Source: Actinocorallia aurantiaca (GTDB lineage Bacteria > Actinomycetota > Actinomycetes > Streptosporangiales > Streptosporangiaceae). Taken from it: a DNA stretch of 64,000 nt. The first letter of the stretch is position 1; each line of letters starts with the position of its first letter. The position numbers and the translations under genes are program-made. Under the pieces are notes generated by a model. It did not search any database and was not told the origin of the DNA. It saw only the letters and a list, made by a program, of their open reading frames with translations. The stretch spans positions 124,001 through 188,000 of the forward strand of contig NZ_BAAATZ010000034.1 in the NCBI RefSeq assembly GCF_039533685.1, in the 5' to 3' direction. This document shows, one piece after another, positions 44,265 to 52,705 of this stretch.

Positions 44265-44816
44265 TTAGCGCTTGACGGTCAGCTTCAGCAGCTTGGGCAG
44301 GGTCTTCTTCTTGGGCGTGCAGGGCATCGTCACGGACGATCCGTACGCCACCGCGGTGATCTTGAGCGTGCCCGTGGTCACCGAGATCTTCCCCTTCTTC
44401 TTCAGCTTCACCTTGGCGGTCAGCTTCCCGAGCGGGATCTTGCCCTTGGGCTTGATCGGGCCGGTCTTCTTCGGACCTGTCGCGTTGACGGAGGTCTTCT
44501 GGGCGCCCGACACGGTGAACTTGGCGGTGCTCTTCCACGAGTCGACGGCGACCGGTGACACTCCGGGCAGCGCCGAGAAGTCCGCGGTGATCTTCACCGT
44601 GTCGCCCACGGAGGGCTTGGCCGGGCCCTTCATGGTGATCTTGGCGTTGTAGGTGAATTTGGTGGAGAAGATGGAACAGCTGTAAGCCACGGTTCCGGTA
44701 CCGGCCGAGGCGGGGGTGCTGCCGAGCCCCACGGTGGCCAGCGCGATCGCGGTGGCACCGACGGTGAGGCCGCGCAGTGCCCCGCGGCCCTTCATCTTCA
44801 TCGGGCTGGTCGACAT
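44265..44816 (-). CDS. Secreted Lys/Thr-rich protein (DUF6801-like)
   Basis: 183 residues with a Sec signal peptide (basic start, hydrophobic VGATAIALATVGLGS, cleavage after ASA). The mature part begins VAYSCSIF and has alternating beta-like repeats rich in Thr, Val and Lys, ending in KKKTLPKLLKLTVKR. One Cys near the start and one near the end may pair. The pattern resembles DUF6801 proteins of actinobacterial cell surfaces; function unknown. AAGGAG precedes the ATG; upstream in-frame codons are not used. Confidence 0.7.
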   Translation of the reverse strand: MSTSPMKMKGRGALRGLTVGATAIALATVGLGSTPASAGTGTVAYSCSIFSTKFTYNAKITMKGPAKPSVGDTVKITADFSALPGVSPVAVDSWKSTAKFTVSGAQKTSVNATGPKKTGPIKPKGKIPLGKLTAKVKLKKKGKISVTTGTLKITAVAYGSSVTMPCTPKKKTLPKLLKLTVKR

Positions 44817-45068
44817 GAACCACTCCTTCTGTCGCATGCAGGTCACGATGACGTGCACGGAAGCACGCCGCTGGTCCTCGATCGCACCATCGGTCCGCAC
44901 GCGATCGAGCACGCCCCCGACGTTTCGGTGAAGGAAACGCGGTTTCGCAACGTGGGACTAGGAGACCGTTTCGCGCACTCCGATGTCAAGAGATGGCCCT
45001 CAAACGTTTCCTTCTTCAGCGAGCCGTCGTGGCCGGGTGCGGGCAGGGGCGGCCCGCACCCGGGAGCG

Positions 45069-46784
45069 TCACCCGGCGAAGTCGGCGAGGGCGGTGGAGA
45101 TCGGTTCGGGGCGGCCGTCGTTCTGGGTGGCGGCGGCGGTCAGCACGTCTATGTGCTGGTAGCCGGGGGCGACGACGAGGGTGCCGAAGATGCCGTCGGT
45201 CGGGGAGCCGGCCAGGATGCCGTCGCCGGCGAGGAGGGTGATCGTCGGGTTGGCCTCTATGCCCTCGGGGTGTACGGCGTCCCCGGCGATCTGGGGGGAT
45301 GACGCGAGGGCGATGTCGGTGACGAGCTTGGTGGGGAAGAAGTGCTCGGTGAAGTCGAGCGGGTGTTCGGCCAGGCTCCGGGCCAGTTCGTCGATGGCGG
45401 TGACCTCCTTGGCCGGGGTGGTGAACGGGGCGCCGTCAGCGGACGTGGCGACGGTCCCGTCCATCTGGTCGTAGTCGAGCCAGGTGTAGAGGGGTCCGTT
45501 CGGCTCGTCGGGGATGGCCTTCTTCTCGGGGCCGACGAGTTTGGCGAGGCCTTCGAGACCGGGGGTCTTCACCAGGTCGGCGGGGACGGGGAAGGACTTG
45601 TCTGCGAGCTTTCCGCCGCTGAAGAAGCCGACGCTGGCCTGCATGAACGCCAGGGGCTGGGAGTTGTCGTCGAGCAGCCCTCCGAGGACTCCGGCGTTGG
45701 TGATCCGGAAGTCCTGCACGGTCGGGGATCCTTTGAAGAAGGTGGCGTAGTCCTTGGAGAACAGCAGCCGGTAGGTGTCGTCGGTGTTGGGGCCGGCCGG
45801 GATGTAGGTGGCCAGGTCGGACTGTCCGCCGGGGTCGAGGTCCGCTGACAGGCCCGCGATCGCCAGGAGGTTCATCGTCTCGGAGTTGATGACGGCCGGT
45901 GCCGACAGGGTCCGGGGGATGAAACCGAGGTTCAGCCCGAGCTTGACGAACTCGGGGCCGAGGTCGACGCCGGGCGTCGTGCCGGTCGGCACGGCCTGGG
46001 CCTGGGCGGTGCCGGGGAGCCTGGTGCCGATCCGGGTGTCGAGGGCGAAGTAACCGGCGCACTGGTTGAATCCGGCGTCGGCCTTGGTGGCGGGGTCGTG
46101 GTCGAAGTCCCACTGGGCGAAGAACGCGGTGATGATGCCGCCGAGCGAGTGGCCGCCGCACAGCACCTTCTGCTTGCGCACCGCGGCGTCGGAGAGTTCC
46201 TTGACCATGAGGTCGTACTGGTCGCGGACTGTCTGCTCGAGGCCGACGTTCTGCAGCCACGCGACCTGGTCGTTGGTCGGATAGCCGGCGAAGGTCCGGC
46301 CGTCGATCTCCTTGCCGCGGTAGTAGTAGTCGACCGCGACATGGGAGTCCTCGGCGGCGAGGCCGGCCAGGACCCCGGTCTGGTCCTCCAGGCAGTTCGA
46401 CCGCCGGTCCAGCGCCCAGAACTCCAGGTGCCTGCCCTGCGCGGCGGCCTGCGTGATCGTGTTGCGGGCCACGCTGTCGAACGCGCCGGCCCCTTCCAGG
46501 ACTCCGGGCTGCGCGATGAGGATCCTGTCGGCGTCCGCGGACTTCGCAGGGCCGTCGACGTGCCGGAACCGCAGGTAGGAGAGCCAGTCGCAGGCGGCGG
46601 GGCGGGCGCCCGCCGAGGCGGGCAGCGGCACCTTCACCCGCACCACGCTCTCGGCCACGCTCGTCACCGGCGAACTCGTGACGACGGGAGCCTCCGTCCG
46701 GGACTCCTCCGCTCCGGCCGGTGAGGCGCAGGTGAGGACGACGGCGGAGGCCAGCAGAAATGTTCGGAACCGGGATGGCGACAT
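45069..46784 (-). CDS. Secreted alpha/beta-hydrolase (lipase/esterase-like)
   Basis: 571 residues with an N-terminal signal peptide ending around PAGAEE. The nucleophile elbow is CGGHSLGG, with the domain order RILIAQPG, LEFWALDRRSNC, DQYDLMVKELSD. Several Cys pairs fit an extracellular enzyme. The remaining triad members cannot be placed with certainty. It is one of the long secreted hydrolases of actinomycetes, substrate unknown. It lies on the same strand as the secreted protein at 44265, about 250 bp upstream of it. Confidence 0.78.
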   Translation of the reverse strand: MSPSRFRTFLLASAVVLTCASPAGAEESRTEAPVVTSSPVTSVAESVVRVKVPLPASAGARPAACDWLSYLRFRHVDGPAKSADADRILIAQPGVLEGAGAFDSVARNTITQAAAQGRHLEFWALDRRSNCLEDQTGVLAGLAAEDSHVAVDYYYRGKEIDGRTFAGYPTNDQVAWLQNVGLEQTVRDQYDLMVKELSDAAVRKQKVLCGGHSLGGIITAFFAQWDFDHDPATKADAGFNQCAGYFALDTRIGTRLPGTAQAQAVPTGTTPGVDLGPEFVKLGLNLGFIPRTLSAPAVINSETMNLLAIAGLSADLDPGGQSDLATYIPAGPNTDDTYRLLFSKDYATFFKGSPTVQDFRITNAGVLGGLLDDNSQPLAFMQASVGFFSGGKLADKSFPVPADLVKTPGLEGLAKLVGPEKKAIPDEPNGPLYTWLDYDQMDGTVATSADGAPFTTPAKEVTAIDELARSLAEHPLDFTEHFFPTKLVTDIALASSPQIAGDAVHPEGIEANPTITLLAGDGILAGSPTDGIFGTLVVAPGYQHIDVLTAAATQNDGRPEPISTALADFAG

Positions 46785-46979
46785 GGTGTGCTCCTTGCGC
46801 TGGGGGCGGGGCGGGCAGCAGATCGATCCTTCTGCGGCACGGGCCGGCCGGATAGTTCACAGCGCAGGGAGTGACGGCCGCGCTTTGTTACCGCGGCAAC
46901 ATGACGAGACCCGTCCCGGTGGAGACGTCGACCGCGTGGAGCGTGGACCGTCACCACGCCCGGTGCCGGGTGGGAGCGG

Positions 46980-48080
46980 TCAGCGGGTCTCGGCGGGGCC
47001 GTCCTGGGCGTCGAGGACCTCGAGGTGGGTCTTGCAGCGGACGAGGAGCATGGCGGTGTCGTCCTGGATGGGGCCGTCCAGGTGGTCGAGGAGGTCCTGG
47101 CGGAGGTCGTGGAGGGCCTGCTCGGGGTCATCGGCCTTGAGGTGGGAGGCCCGGTCCTCCAGGGGATAGAACTCGCCGGAGGGGTCGCGGGCCTCGATGA
47201 CGCCGTCGGTGTACAGGAGGAGCTGGTCGCCGGAGGTGAAGGGGAGGCCGTAGGGCTCGGGCGGGTCCGGCTCCAGGTCGGCCAGGCCCAGCGGGGGAGC
47301 GGCCTGCTTCGGTTCGGCGAAGAAGGAGGTGCCGTCCGCCCGGAGGAGGAGGGGGGCGGGGTGGCCGTAGTTGAGGAGGGTGAGGTCGTCGTCGCGGATC
47401 TCGGCGAGGATCGCGGTCACGAAGTCCTCGCCGGTCAGGCGGTGGTTCATGGCGCGCTCCAGGCGGACGCCGACGGATCTGATGTCGGGTTCGTAGGGGG
47501 CGGCCTCGCGGAAGGCGCCGAGTACCAGCGCGGCGGTCTCCACCGCCTCCAGGCCCTTGCCCTGCACATCGCCGACGATCATGCGCACCCCGCCGCCGGG
47601 GGAGACCGTCACCTCGTACAGGTCGCCGCCGATCAGCGCCTCGGTCACCGCGGAGGTGTAGGAGACGGCGATCCGCAGATGCCCGGCCCGCCGCGGCACC
47701 GGCTTCAGCAGGACCCGCTGCGCGGCCTCGGCGATCGACCGGACGTTGGCCAGTTCCCTTTCTCTGCGCTGCCGTCCCACCGTCGCCACGACGCTCGCCC
47801 CGATCACCCCGAGAAGCGTCCCCCACGTCACGGTGTTCTGCCGCGTTCCCAGCAGGTCGTTGTCGGCCGCCAGCACCGCGCAGAGCACCATCGCCAGCAC
47901 GCCGATGGCCAGGGAGCGCTTCACCCCGCCGCTCAGGCTGGCGAACGCGGGCCCCAGCGACAGGAGGGGCAGGAACCCGTACTCCGGACCGGTCAACGCG
48001 TCGGCGAGGGCGACCACCCCCATCATCGCGTAGGGAAGGAGACCCAGGATGATCCTGTTCCGGGTGCTGACCGGCTGCAT
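46980..48080 (-). CDS. Membrane PP2C-type (SpoIIE/RsbU) serine/threonine phosphatase
   Basis: 366 residues: about four membrane spans in the first 105 residues, a helical linker (RRERELANVRSIAEAAQRVL), then a SpoIIE-type phosphatase domain. Metal-binding Asp are in GGDLYEV, VGDVQGKGLEA and the C-terminal DDTAML; NYGHPAPLLL is typical. It would dephosphorylate an anti-anti-sigma factor in a partner-switching pathway; none is encoded nearby. GGGAGGTGGA lies before the ATG. Confidence 0.9.
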   Translation of the reverse strand: MQPVSTRNRIILGLLPYAMMGVVALADALTGPEYGFLPLLSLGPAFASLSGGVKRSLAIGVLAMVLCAVLAADNDLLGTRQNTVTWGTLLGVIGASVVATVGRQRRERELANVRSIAEAAQRVLLKPVPRRAGHLRIAVSYTSAVTEALIGGDLYEVTVSPGGGVRMIVGDVQGKGLEAVETAALVLGAFREAAPYEPDIRSVGVRLERAMNHRLTGEDFVTAILAEIRDDDLTLLNYGHPAPLLLRADGTSFFAEPKQAAPPLGLADLEPDPPEPYGLPFTSGDQLLLYTDGVIEARDPSGEFYPLEDRASHLKADDPEQALHDLRQDLLDHLDGPIQDDTAMLLVRCKTHLEVLDAQDGPAETR

Positions 48081-48240
48081 TCCACCTCCCGCCTGATCCG
48101 CCTCTGCGTCGTCACGCTAGCGGTGGGGGCCGTTCCCGGCCACCTGTTTCGCCAGGTAACCGCGTCGGCGGGACGACTGCCCCCATTCTTCCGGAAGACC
48201 GGCGCGCTTCGACCATCACGGAGCAGGCCGGAACACGAAC

Positions 48241-48270
48241 GTGTCCCGGCCGGAGAACCGGCCGGGACAC
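48241..48270 (-). terminator. Terminator of the Dabb-to-nitrilase operon
   Basis: A perfect 13-bp stem (GTGTCCCGGCCGG and its complement) with loop AGAA lies about 25 bases beyond the nitrilase stop. Confidence 0.85.
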
Positions 48271-48293
48271 GCACTCAAGGGACCGCCGGGTCC

Positions 48294-49979
48294 TCAGGCG
48301 GTGAAGGAGCCGTACAGCTGCGGCGCCCGGGTGGCCAGGGGGTCGAGGTGGTAGCCCATCATCTTGTCGTTGGACTCGCGCAGGTCCAGCTCGAGCAGCA
48401 GCTGCTCCTCGAAGCCGGGACGGGTCCAGTAGCCGGTGGGGTAGCGCATCACGGCGATGGGCTGGCCGGGCTGGAAGTCGTCGGCGCGGACGATCTGGCT
48501 GCCCAGGCCGGCGGGGCAGTCCAGGCGGGTCACCGAGACGAGGTGGACGCGGTTCTCCTCGGTGCGCTCGGTGGCCGCGACGTGCATGGCGTCCGGGGTC
48601 GTCCAGGACGTCGGGTGGACGATCAGCTCGGCGCCCTCGACGGACAGGACCCGCGACACCTCCGGCACCCAGACCTCCTCACCGATCATGAAGCCGATCC
48701 GGCCGATCGGGGTGTCGGCCACCGACAGCTCCGAGCCGGGGGTCGCCCAGGCGCGGTCCTCGTCGGTGAGGTGGGTCTTGCGGTAGCGGTGGACGAGCGC
48801 GCCGGTGTCGTCGAGCAGGAAGACGGTCGAGTAGTACTTCCCGCCGTCGGCCTCCACCAGGTTGACGGCCAGCCACAGCTTCGCCTCGGCGCAGGCCGAC
48901 GCGAGCCGCTGCAGGACGTCGCGGGACAGGTTCGCCGCGCGCTCGGGGTCCTTGGCGGCCTCGCCGGGCTCCAGGCAGAACAGCTCGGGCAGCACGCCGA
49001 GCCGGGCCCCCCGCCTGCCCGCGAAGGAGACCTGGCCGATCGCGCGCAGCACCGTCCACTCGGTGTTGCGCACCCAGCTGACCTGGAGCAGCGCCACGGG
49101 CAGCGGTCGCGAAGGCATGTCCGCCGGGGCGGGACCGTACATGGACGCCGCGGGCACCTCGTCGAGCGGACGGGTGAGCACGCCGTACAGGTCGGGACGC
49201 CGCCAGGCGAACACGTCGCCGACGCCGTCCATGTGCTTGTCGTCGGCGAGCTCCGGCTCGATGTCGGCGATGGCGAGGCCGGGCTCGTCCTCTCCGGCGT
49301 CGGCGAGCCGGGTGCCGTCGGGGGCGATGATCTGGCTGCCGCCCATCCACGGCCACTCGTGCTCCGGGCCGCCGACGGTGTTTGCCGCGACGTGCCACAC
49401 CCGGTTCTCCATGGAGCGCAGCGGCACGTGCACCCGGTACTCGTCCGGGCCGCGGGAGTTCAGCGAGTTGCACAGGATCTGCGCGCCCATCAGGCCGAGC
49501 GCGCGGGGGGTGTCGGGGACGATCCCGTCGGCGCACAGCAGCAGCCCGAGCCGGCCGATCTCGGTGTCGTACACCTGGTAGGGCTCGTCGCCCGGCACGA
49601 AGAGGGTGTACTCGTAGTCCCACAGGACGTGCTTGTGGTGCACGCCGACGATCCGGCCGTCCGGCCCGATGAGGACCGAGCCGATGTACACGGTCGGAGA
49701 GCTCTCGCCGCGCAGGTCGACGCCCACCGCGATGTGGACGCCGAGTTCGGCGGCCAGCTCGCGCAATCCCGTCACGAACGCGCCGTCGAGGTCCTCGGAG
49801 TGCTCGAAGCACTCCTCGCGCGACTTGAAGTTCCGCAGCCGGTTGGAGTTCTCGGGCAGGACGACCAGCCGCGCCCCCTGCGCCGCCGCGTCGCGGACGT
49901 AGCCCGCGCACAGCTCCAGGTTGGCCAGCGGATCCGGTCCCGAGAAGAACTGGGCCGCTGCGACCCGAACCTTCGCCAT
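48294..49979 (-). CDS. Tandem nitrilase-superfamily protein, second domain inactive
   Basis: 561 residues with two carbon-nitrogen hydrolase domains. Domain 1 has a complete triad, Glu43 (LPEN), Lys116 (HHKH) and Cys149 (LLLCADG). Domain 2 (from about 292) keeps Glu332 (LPELF) and Lys401 (YRKTH), but the Cys position is Gly433 in GFMIGEEVW, so it cannot work as a nitrilase. Domain 1 may hydrolyse an amide or carbamoyl compound and domain 2 may be structural. AAGGAAG precedes the ATG. Last gene of the leftward operon. Confidence 0.9.
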   Translation of the reverse strand: MAKVRVAAAQFFSGPDPLANLELCAGYVRDAAAQGARLVVLPENSNRLRNFKSREECFEHSEDLDGAFVTGLRELAAELGVHIAVGVDLRGESSPTVYIGSVLIGPDGRIVGVHHKHVLWDYEYTLFVPGDEPYQVYDTEIGRLGLLLCADGIVPDTPRALGLMGAQILCNSLNSRGPDEYRVHVPLRSMENRVWHVAANTVGGPEHEWPWMGGSQIIAPDGTRLADAGEDEPGLAIADIEPELADDKHMDGVGDVFAWRRPDLYGVLTRPLDEVPAASMYGPAPADMPSRPLPVALLQVSWVRNTEWTVLRAIGQVSFAGRRGARLGVLPELFCLEPGEAAKDPERAANLSRDVLQRLASACAEAKLWLAVNLVEADGGKYYSTVFLLDDTGALVHRYRKTHLTDEDRAWATPGSELSVADTPIGRIGFMIGEEVWVPEVSRVLSVEGAELIVHPTSWTTPDAMHVAATERTEENRVHLVSVTRLDCPAGLGSQIVRADDFQPGQPIAVMRYPTGYWTRPGFEEQLLLELDLRESNDKMMGYHLDPLATRAPQLYGSFTA

Positions 49980-49993
49980 CTCTTGCTTCCTTT

Positions 49994-50737
49994 CTAGAGC
50001 GTCGCGAGCAGCCGGCCGGCGCCCGGGATGCGGTCCTTGATGCCGTGGGTCCGGTACGCGTGCCAGAGGGAGGCCGCGTTGATCGGAACGACCGGCTTGT
50101 TCAGCTCCTCCTCGAGAGCGGCGGCCACGCCGATGACCGGCAGGTTGGTGCCGGCCTGGACGAGCGCCTCCACGTCCGGGGCGTCGACCTTCGCGAACGC
50201 GTCGCGGATCTCCTGCGGCGTCACCTCCGCGATCGAGGTCGCCGAACCGCACTTGAGACCGTGGACGGCGTGCACCTCGTAGCCCAGTTCGGTGAAGTAG
50301 GCGCGGACCTGCTCGTCGGCGACGGGCTGGTACGGGGTGATCACGCCGATCTTGCGGACCCCGAACCGCTGGAGCGCCTCGTGGGTCGCGGACGCGCCGG
50401 TGACCACGTCCAGGCCGGACATCTCGCCGATCCAGCGTTCGAACTCGGCGTTGCCCTCGGCCCCGCCCCAGAACGTCTCGGCGCTCATCCCCATGATCAG
50501 GGAGTCGGGCTTGCAGGTCAGGACGGACTCCACCGCCGCGCCGATCTCGCCGCGCAGGTCCTCGAGGAAGTTCTCCATGTCCTCGTCGGAGTTCAGGACG
50601 GCGTTGCGGATGAGGATCCGCCCGGTGTGGAAGGACACGCCGGGGGCGCGGAAGCGGTAGTACTCGTCCTCCACCGCGGTGTTGGTGGAGGGCACGATCA
50701 CGCCGAAGACGTGGCGGTCGGCCAGGACGGTCGTCAT
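49994..50737 (-). CDS. Maleate isomerase/arylmalonate decarboxylase-like protein
   Basis: 247 residues. VIVPSTNTAVEDEYYRF and the two-lobed Asp/Glu-racemase-like layout match the maleate cis-trans isomerase family. Both catalytic Cys positions appear altered: the first region reads IMGMSAETFW (83-90) and the second ALVQAGTNLPVI (about 191-202). The remaining Cys at 75 and 163 are elsewhere. The protein may use another chemistry or have lost activity. It overlaps the upstream lyase gene by four bases (ATGA). Confidence 0.8.
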   Translation of the reverse strand: MTTVLADRHVFGVIVPSTNTAVEDEYYRFRAPGVSFHTGRILIRNAVLNSDEDMENFLEDLRGEIGAAVESVLTCKPDSLIMGMSAETFWGGAEGNAEFERWIGEMSGLDVVTGASATHEALQRFGVRKIGVITPYQPVADEQVRAYFTELGYEVHAVHGLKCGSATSIAEVTPQEIRDAFAKVDAPDVEALVQAGTNLPVIGVAAALEEELNKPVVPINAASLWHAYRTHGIKDRIPGAGRLLATL

Positions 50738-51627
50738 GAGGACTCCTCGGGGTCGTCGGAAGCGGAGGGACGCCAGCGCTCCTCGTCCTCGGCGAGGGCG
50801 GGGAGTCCCAGCACGGCGGTGAAGTCCGCCCAGCTGAGCGGCGGTTCGGGGGCGCGGCGGCCGGCCAGGACCTCGCGGTAGGCCGCGCTCATCGCGGCGG
50901 CTCCGGCCAGGGCCGCGGCCACCGGGAACAGCGCGAGCCGCGCGCCGGCCTCGGCCAGGACGTCGATCGGCTCGGGGGCGTGCCCGGCGGCGGAGTAGTT
51001 CACCACGACCGGAAGCCCGCCCGACGCCTCGTGCGCCCGCCGGACGGTGCCGGCGTCCCGGGCGCCCTCGACGAAGATCGCGTCCGCTCCGGCCGAGGCG
51101 AACGCGGCGACGCGGCGCAGCACCTCGTCCTCGCCGGCGACGTTCAGCGCGTCCGTGCGGGCGATGAGCACGAGCCGCTCGCGGGCGTCGGCCGCGGCGC
51201 GCAGCCGGGCCACGGTCTCGTCCAGGCCGGCCAGCCGCACGCCCGCCATGTGGCCGCAGCGCTTGGGCATGACCTGGTCCTCCAGGTGCAGGGCCGCGGC
51301 TCCGGCCCGCTCGTACCGGCGGACCGTCTGGGCCACCTGGAGCGGGTCGCCGTAGCCGGTGTCGGCGTCGGCGATGACGGGCAGGTCGGTGCCGGCCGTG
51401 ACCCGGACCAGCGCGTCGACCATGTCGGACGCGCCGACGTAGCCCAGGTCGGGCAGGCCGAAGGTGACCGCGCTGACGAGCGCGCCGGACAGGTGGATCG
51501 CCTCGAATCCGGCCTGGGCGGCCAGCCGGGCGGAGAGGGCGTCGTGGCACCCCGCGGCCAGGAGCGGCGGTCCCGCGGCCAGGTGGGCGCGCAGGCGGTC
51601 GGCGGGGGCGACGAGTCTGGGGGTCAT
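50734..51627 (-). CDS. Isocitrate lyase/PEP-mutase superfamily lyase
   Basis: 297 residues. The metal site DADTGYGDP (87-95) and catalytic loop KRCGH (122-126) mark a C-C lyase of the PEPM/ICL type, such as 2,3-dimethylmalate lyase, methylisocitrate lyase or oxaloacetate decarboxylase. NYSAAGHAPEPIDVL follows. The exact substrate cannot be read. It overlaps genes on both sides by four bases. A GTG five codons upstream is an alternative start. Confidence 0.9.
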   Translation of the reverse strand: MTPRLVAPADRLRAHLAAGPPLLAAGCHDALSARLAAQAGFEAIHLSGALVSAVTFGLPDLGYVGASDMVDALVRVTAGTDLPVIADADTGYGDPLQVAQTVRRYERAGAAALHLEDQVMPKRCGHMAGVRLAGLDETVARLRAAADARERLVLIARTDALNVAGEDEVLRRVAAFASAGADAIFVEGARDAGTVRRAHEASGGLPVVVNYSAAGHAPEPIDVLAEAGARLALFPVAAALAGAAAMSAAYREVLAGRRAPEPPLSWADFTAVLGLPALAEDEERWRPSASDDPEESS

Positions 51628-52280
51628 GCTGTTGTCTTCCACAAGTCCAGTACCTTCGCAGTCTCGTGGACGTCGGCGTACTTGGCGGCCAGGTCGAACA
51701 GCGCCGCCTCGTGCGGCCGGGGGTCGCGGTCGGCGACGGCGTCGGACACGACGACCGGCCGGAACCCGTGGCACAGGGCGTCGAGCGCGGTGGCCCGGAC
51801 GCAGCCGCTGGTGCTCGTCCCGGTGACGACCACCGAGTCGACGCCGAGCGCGGTCAGGGTGGAGGCCAGGGACGTGCCGAAGAACGCCGACGGGTACTGC
51901 TTGGTGACCAGCAGGTCGCCGGGTCCGGGGACGAGTTCCGCCGGGGGCTCTCCCCAGGGCGAGCCCCGTTCGAACAGCCGCAGCGCGGGCACCTTGCGGT
52001 AGAAGAGGCCGCCGTCGGTCCCGCCGGGCGCGTACTCCACGTAGGTGAAGACGACGGGGTGCCCGAGTTCCCGGGCGTCCCGCACCAGCCGCGCCGTCTG
52101 CGCGACGGCGGACTCGGCCCCCGCGTACAGGGGGGACTCCGGGTCGGTGTAGGCGCGGACGAGGTCGACGACCACCAGCGCGGGGCGCCGTCCGAGGCCC
52201 AGGCTCCCGCCGAATCCCGCACCGCGGTAGTCGTCGGCGAGCGCGTCCTCGGCGAAGGCCTTCCCGGCCCCCTCAGACAT
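51624..52280 (-). CDS. Isochorismatase-like cysteine hydrolase (amidohydrolase)
   Basis: 218 residues. The triad Asp39 (VVVDLVRAY), Lys127 (VTKQYPSAFFGT) and Cys160 (GTSTSGCVRAT) is complete. The TSGCVRAT and Phe-Phe-Gly-Thr elements resemble N-carbamoylsarcosine amidase and maleamate amidohydrolase (NicF) more than isochorismatase. It would release ammonia from an amide intermediate. It starts eight bases inside the end of the Dabb gene and couples to the lyase gene. Confidence 0.9.
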   Translation of the reverse strand: MSEGAGKAFAEDALADDYRGAGFGGSLGLGRRPALVVVDLVRAYTDPESPLYAGAESAVAQTARLVRDARELGHPVVFTYVEYAPGGTDGGLFYRKVPALRLFERGSPWGEPPAELVPGPGDLLVTKQYPSAFFGTSLASTLTALGVDSVVVTGTSTSGCVRATALDALCHGFRPVVVSDAVADRDPRPHEAALFDLAAKYADVHETAKVLDLWKTTA

Positions 52281-52566
52281 CGAACTGGATGACGGAGCGC
52301 TCGGCGAGGATCGGCGCCAGGTACTCGGCGATCATCGCTTTGTGGGCCTCGTGGGCCTGGTAGGCGCGCCAGTCATCGGCGCTCGCGAAGTCGAGCACGG
52401 CGGCGAAGTCGTGCGCGCCCGGAGTGAGGGCGAGGTCGGCGCCACAGACGAGCTTCTGGATCTGCGATACCTTCTCCGGCAGTGAGTGAAAGGCTTTTTC
52501 CGCGTCTTGCTTCTGCTGCTCGGTGGCTGTTTCTGTCCACCGGAGCAGGACGATGTGCCGAACCAT
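52273..52566 (-). CDS. Dabb (stress-responsive alpha/beta-barrel) family protein
   Basis: 97 residues. The opening MVRHIVLLRWTETATEQQK and the core LVCGADLALTPGAHDFAAVL with DFASADDWRAYQAHEAHKAM are diagnostic of the dimeric ferredoxin-like Dabb fold. Members include small heme or cofactor-free enzymes in catabolic and biosynthetic clusters. CGGAGG precedes the ATG. First gene of the leftward operon, whose promoter faces the IclR gene. Confidence 0.9.
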   Translation of the reverse strand: MVRHIVLLRWTETATEQQKQDAEKAFHSLPEKVSQIQKLVCGADLALTPGAHDFAAVLDFASADDWRAYQAHEAHKAMIAEYLAPILAERSVIQFDV

Positions 52567-52609
52567 GGAGGTCCTCCGGGCGTTTTCAACAAGGGATGGT
52601 GCCCGGTTC

Positions 52610-52623
52610 CCGCAGTGTGAGAG
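52610..52623. promoter_or_regulatory. 14-bp promoter repeat, copy 1 (CCGCAGTGTGAGAG)
   Basis: Located 44 bp upstream of the Dabb start. The identical 14-mer occurs at 53819-53832, 21 bp upstream of the FAD-monooxygenase start, so both catabolic operons carry it. Confidence 0.5.
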
Positions 52624-52705
52624 ACTGATTTTTGTTATGTAAGAACAGGGTAGATCCTGGTGCTCTCCGGGGTCAAGCCTGTCCGGTGGTGGAGGAGGGG
52701 CCGGC

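Noticed and set aside
46905..46992. 9-bp inverted repeat CGAGACCCG/CGGGTCTCG around the PP2C gene end
   Set aside because: The arms are about 70 bases apart with no supporting inner stem, so a terminator or operator is not supported.
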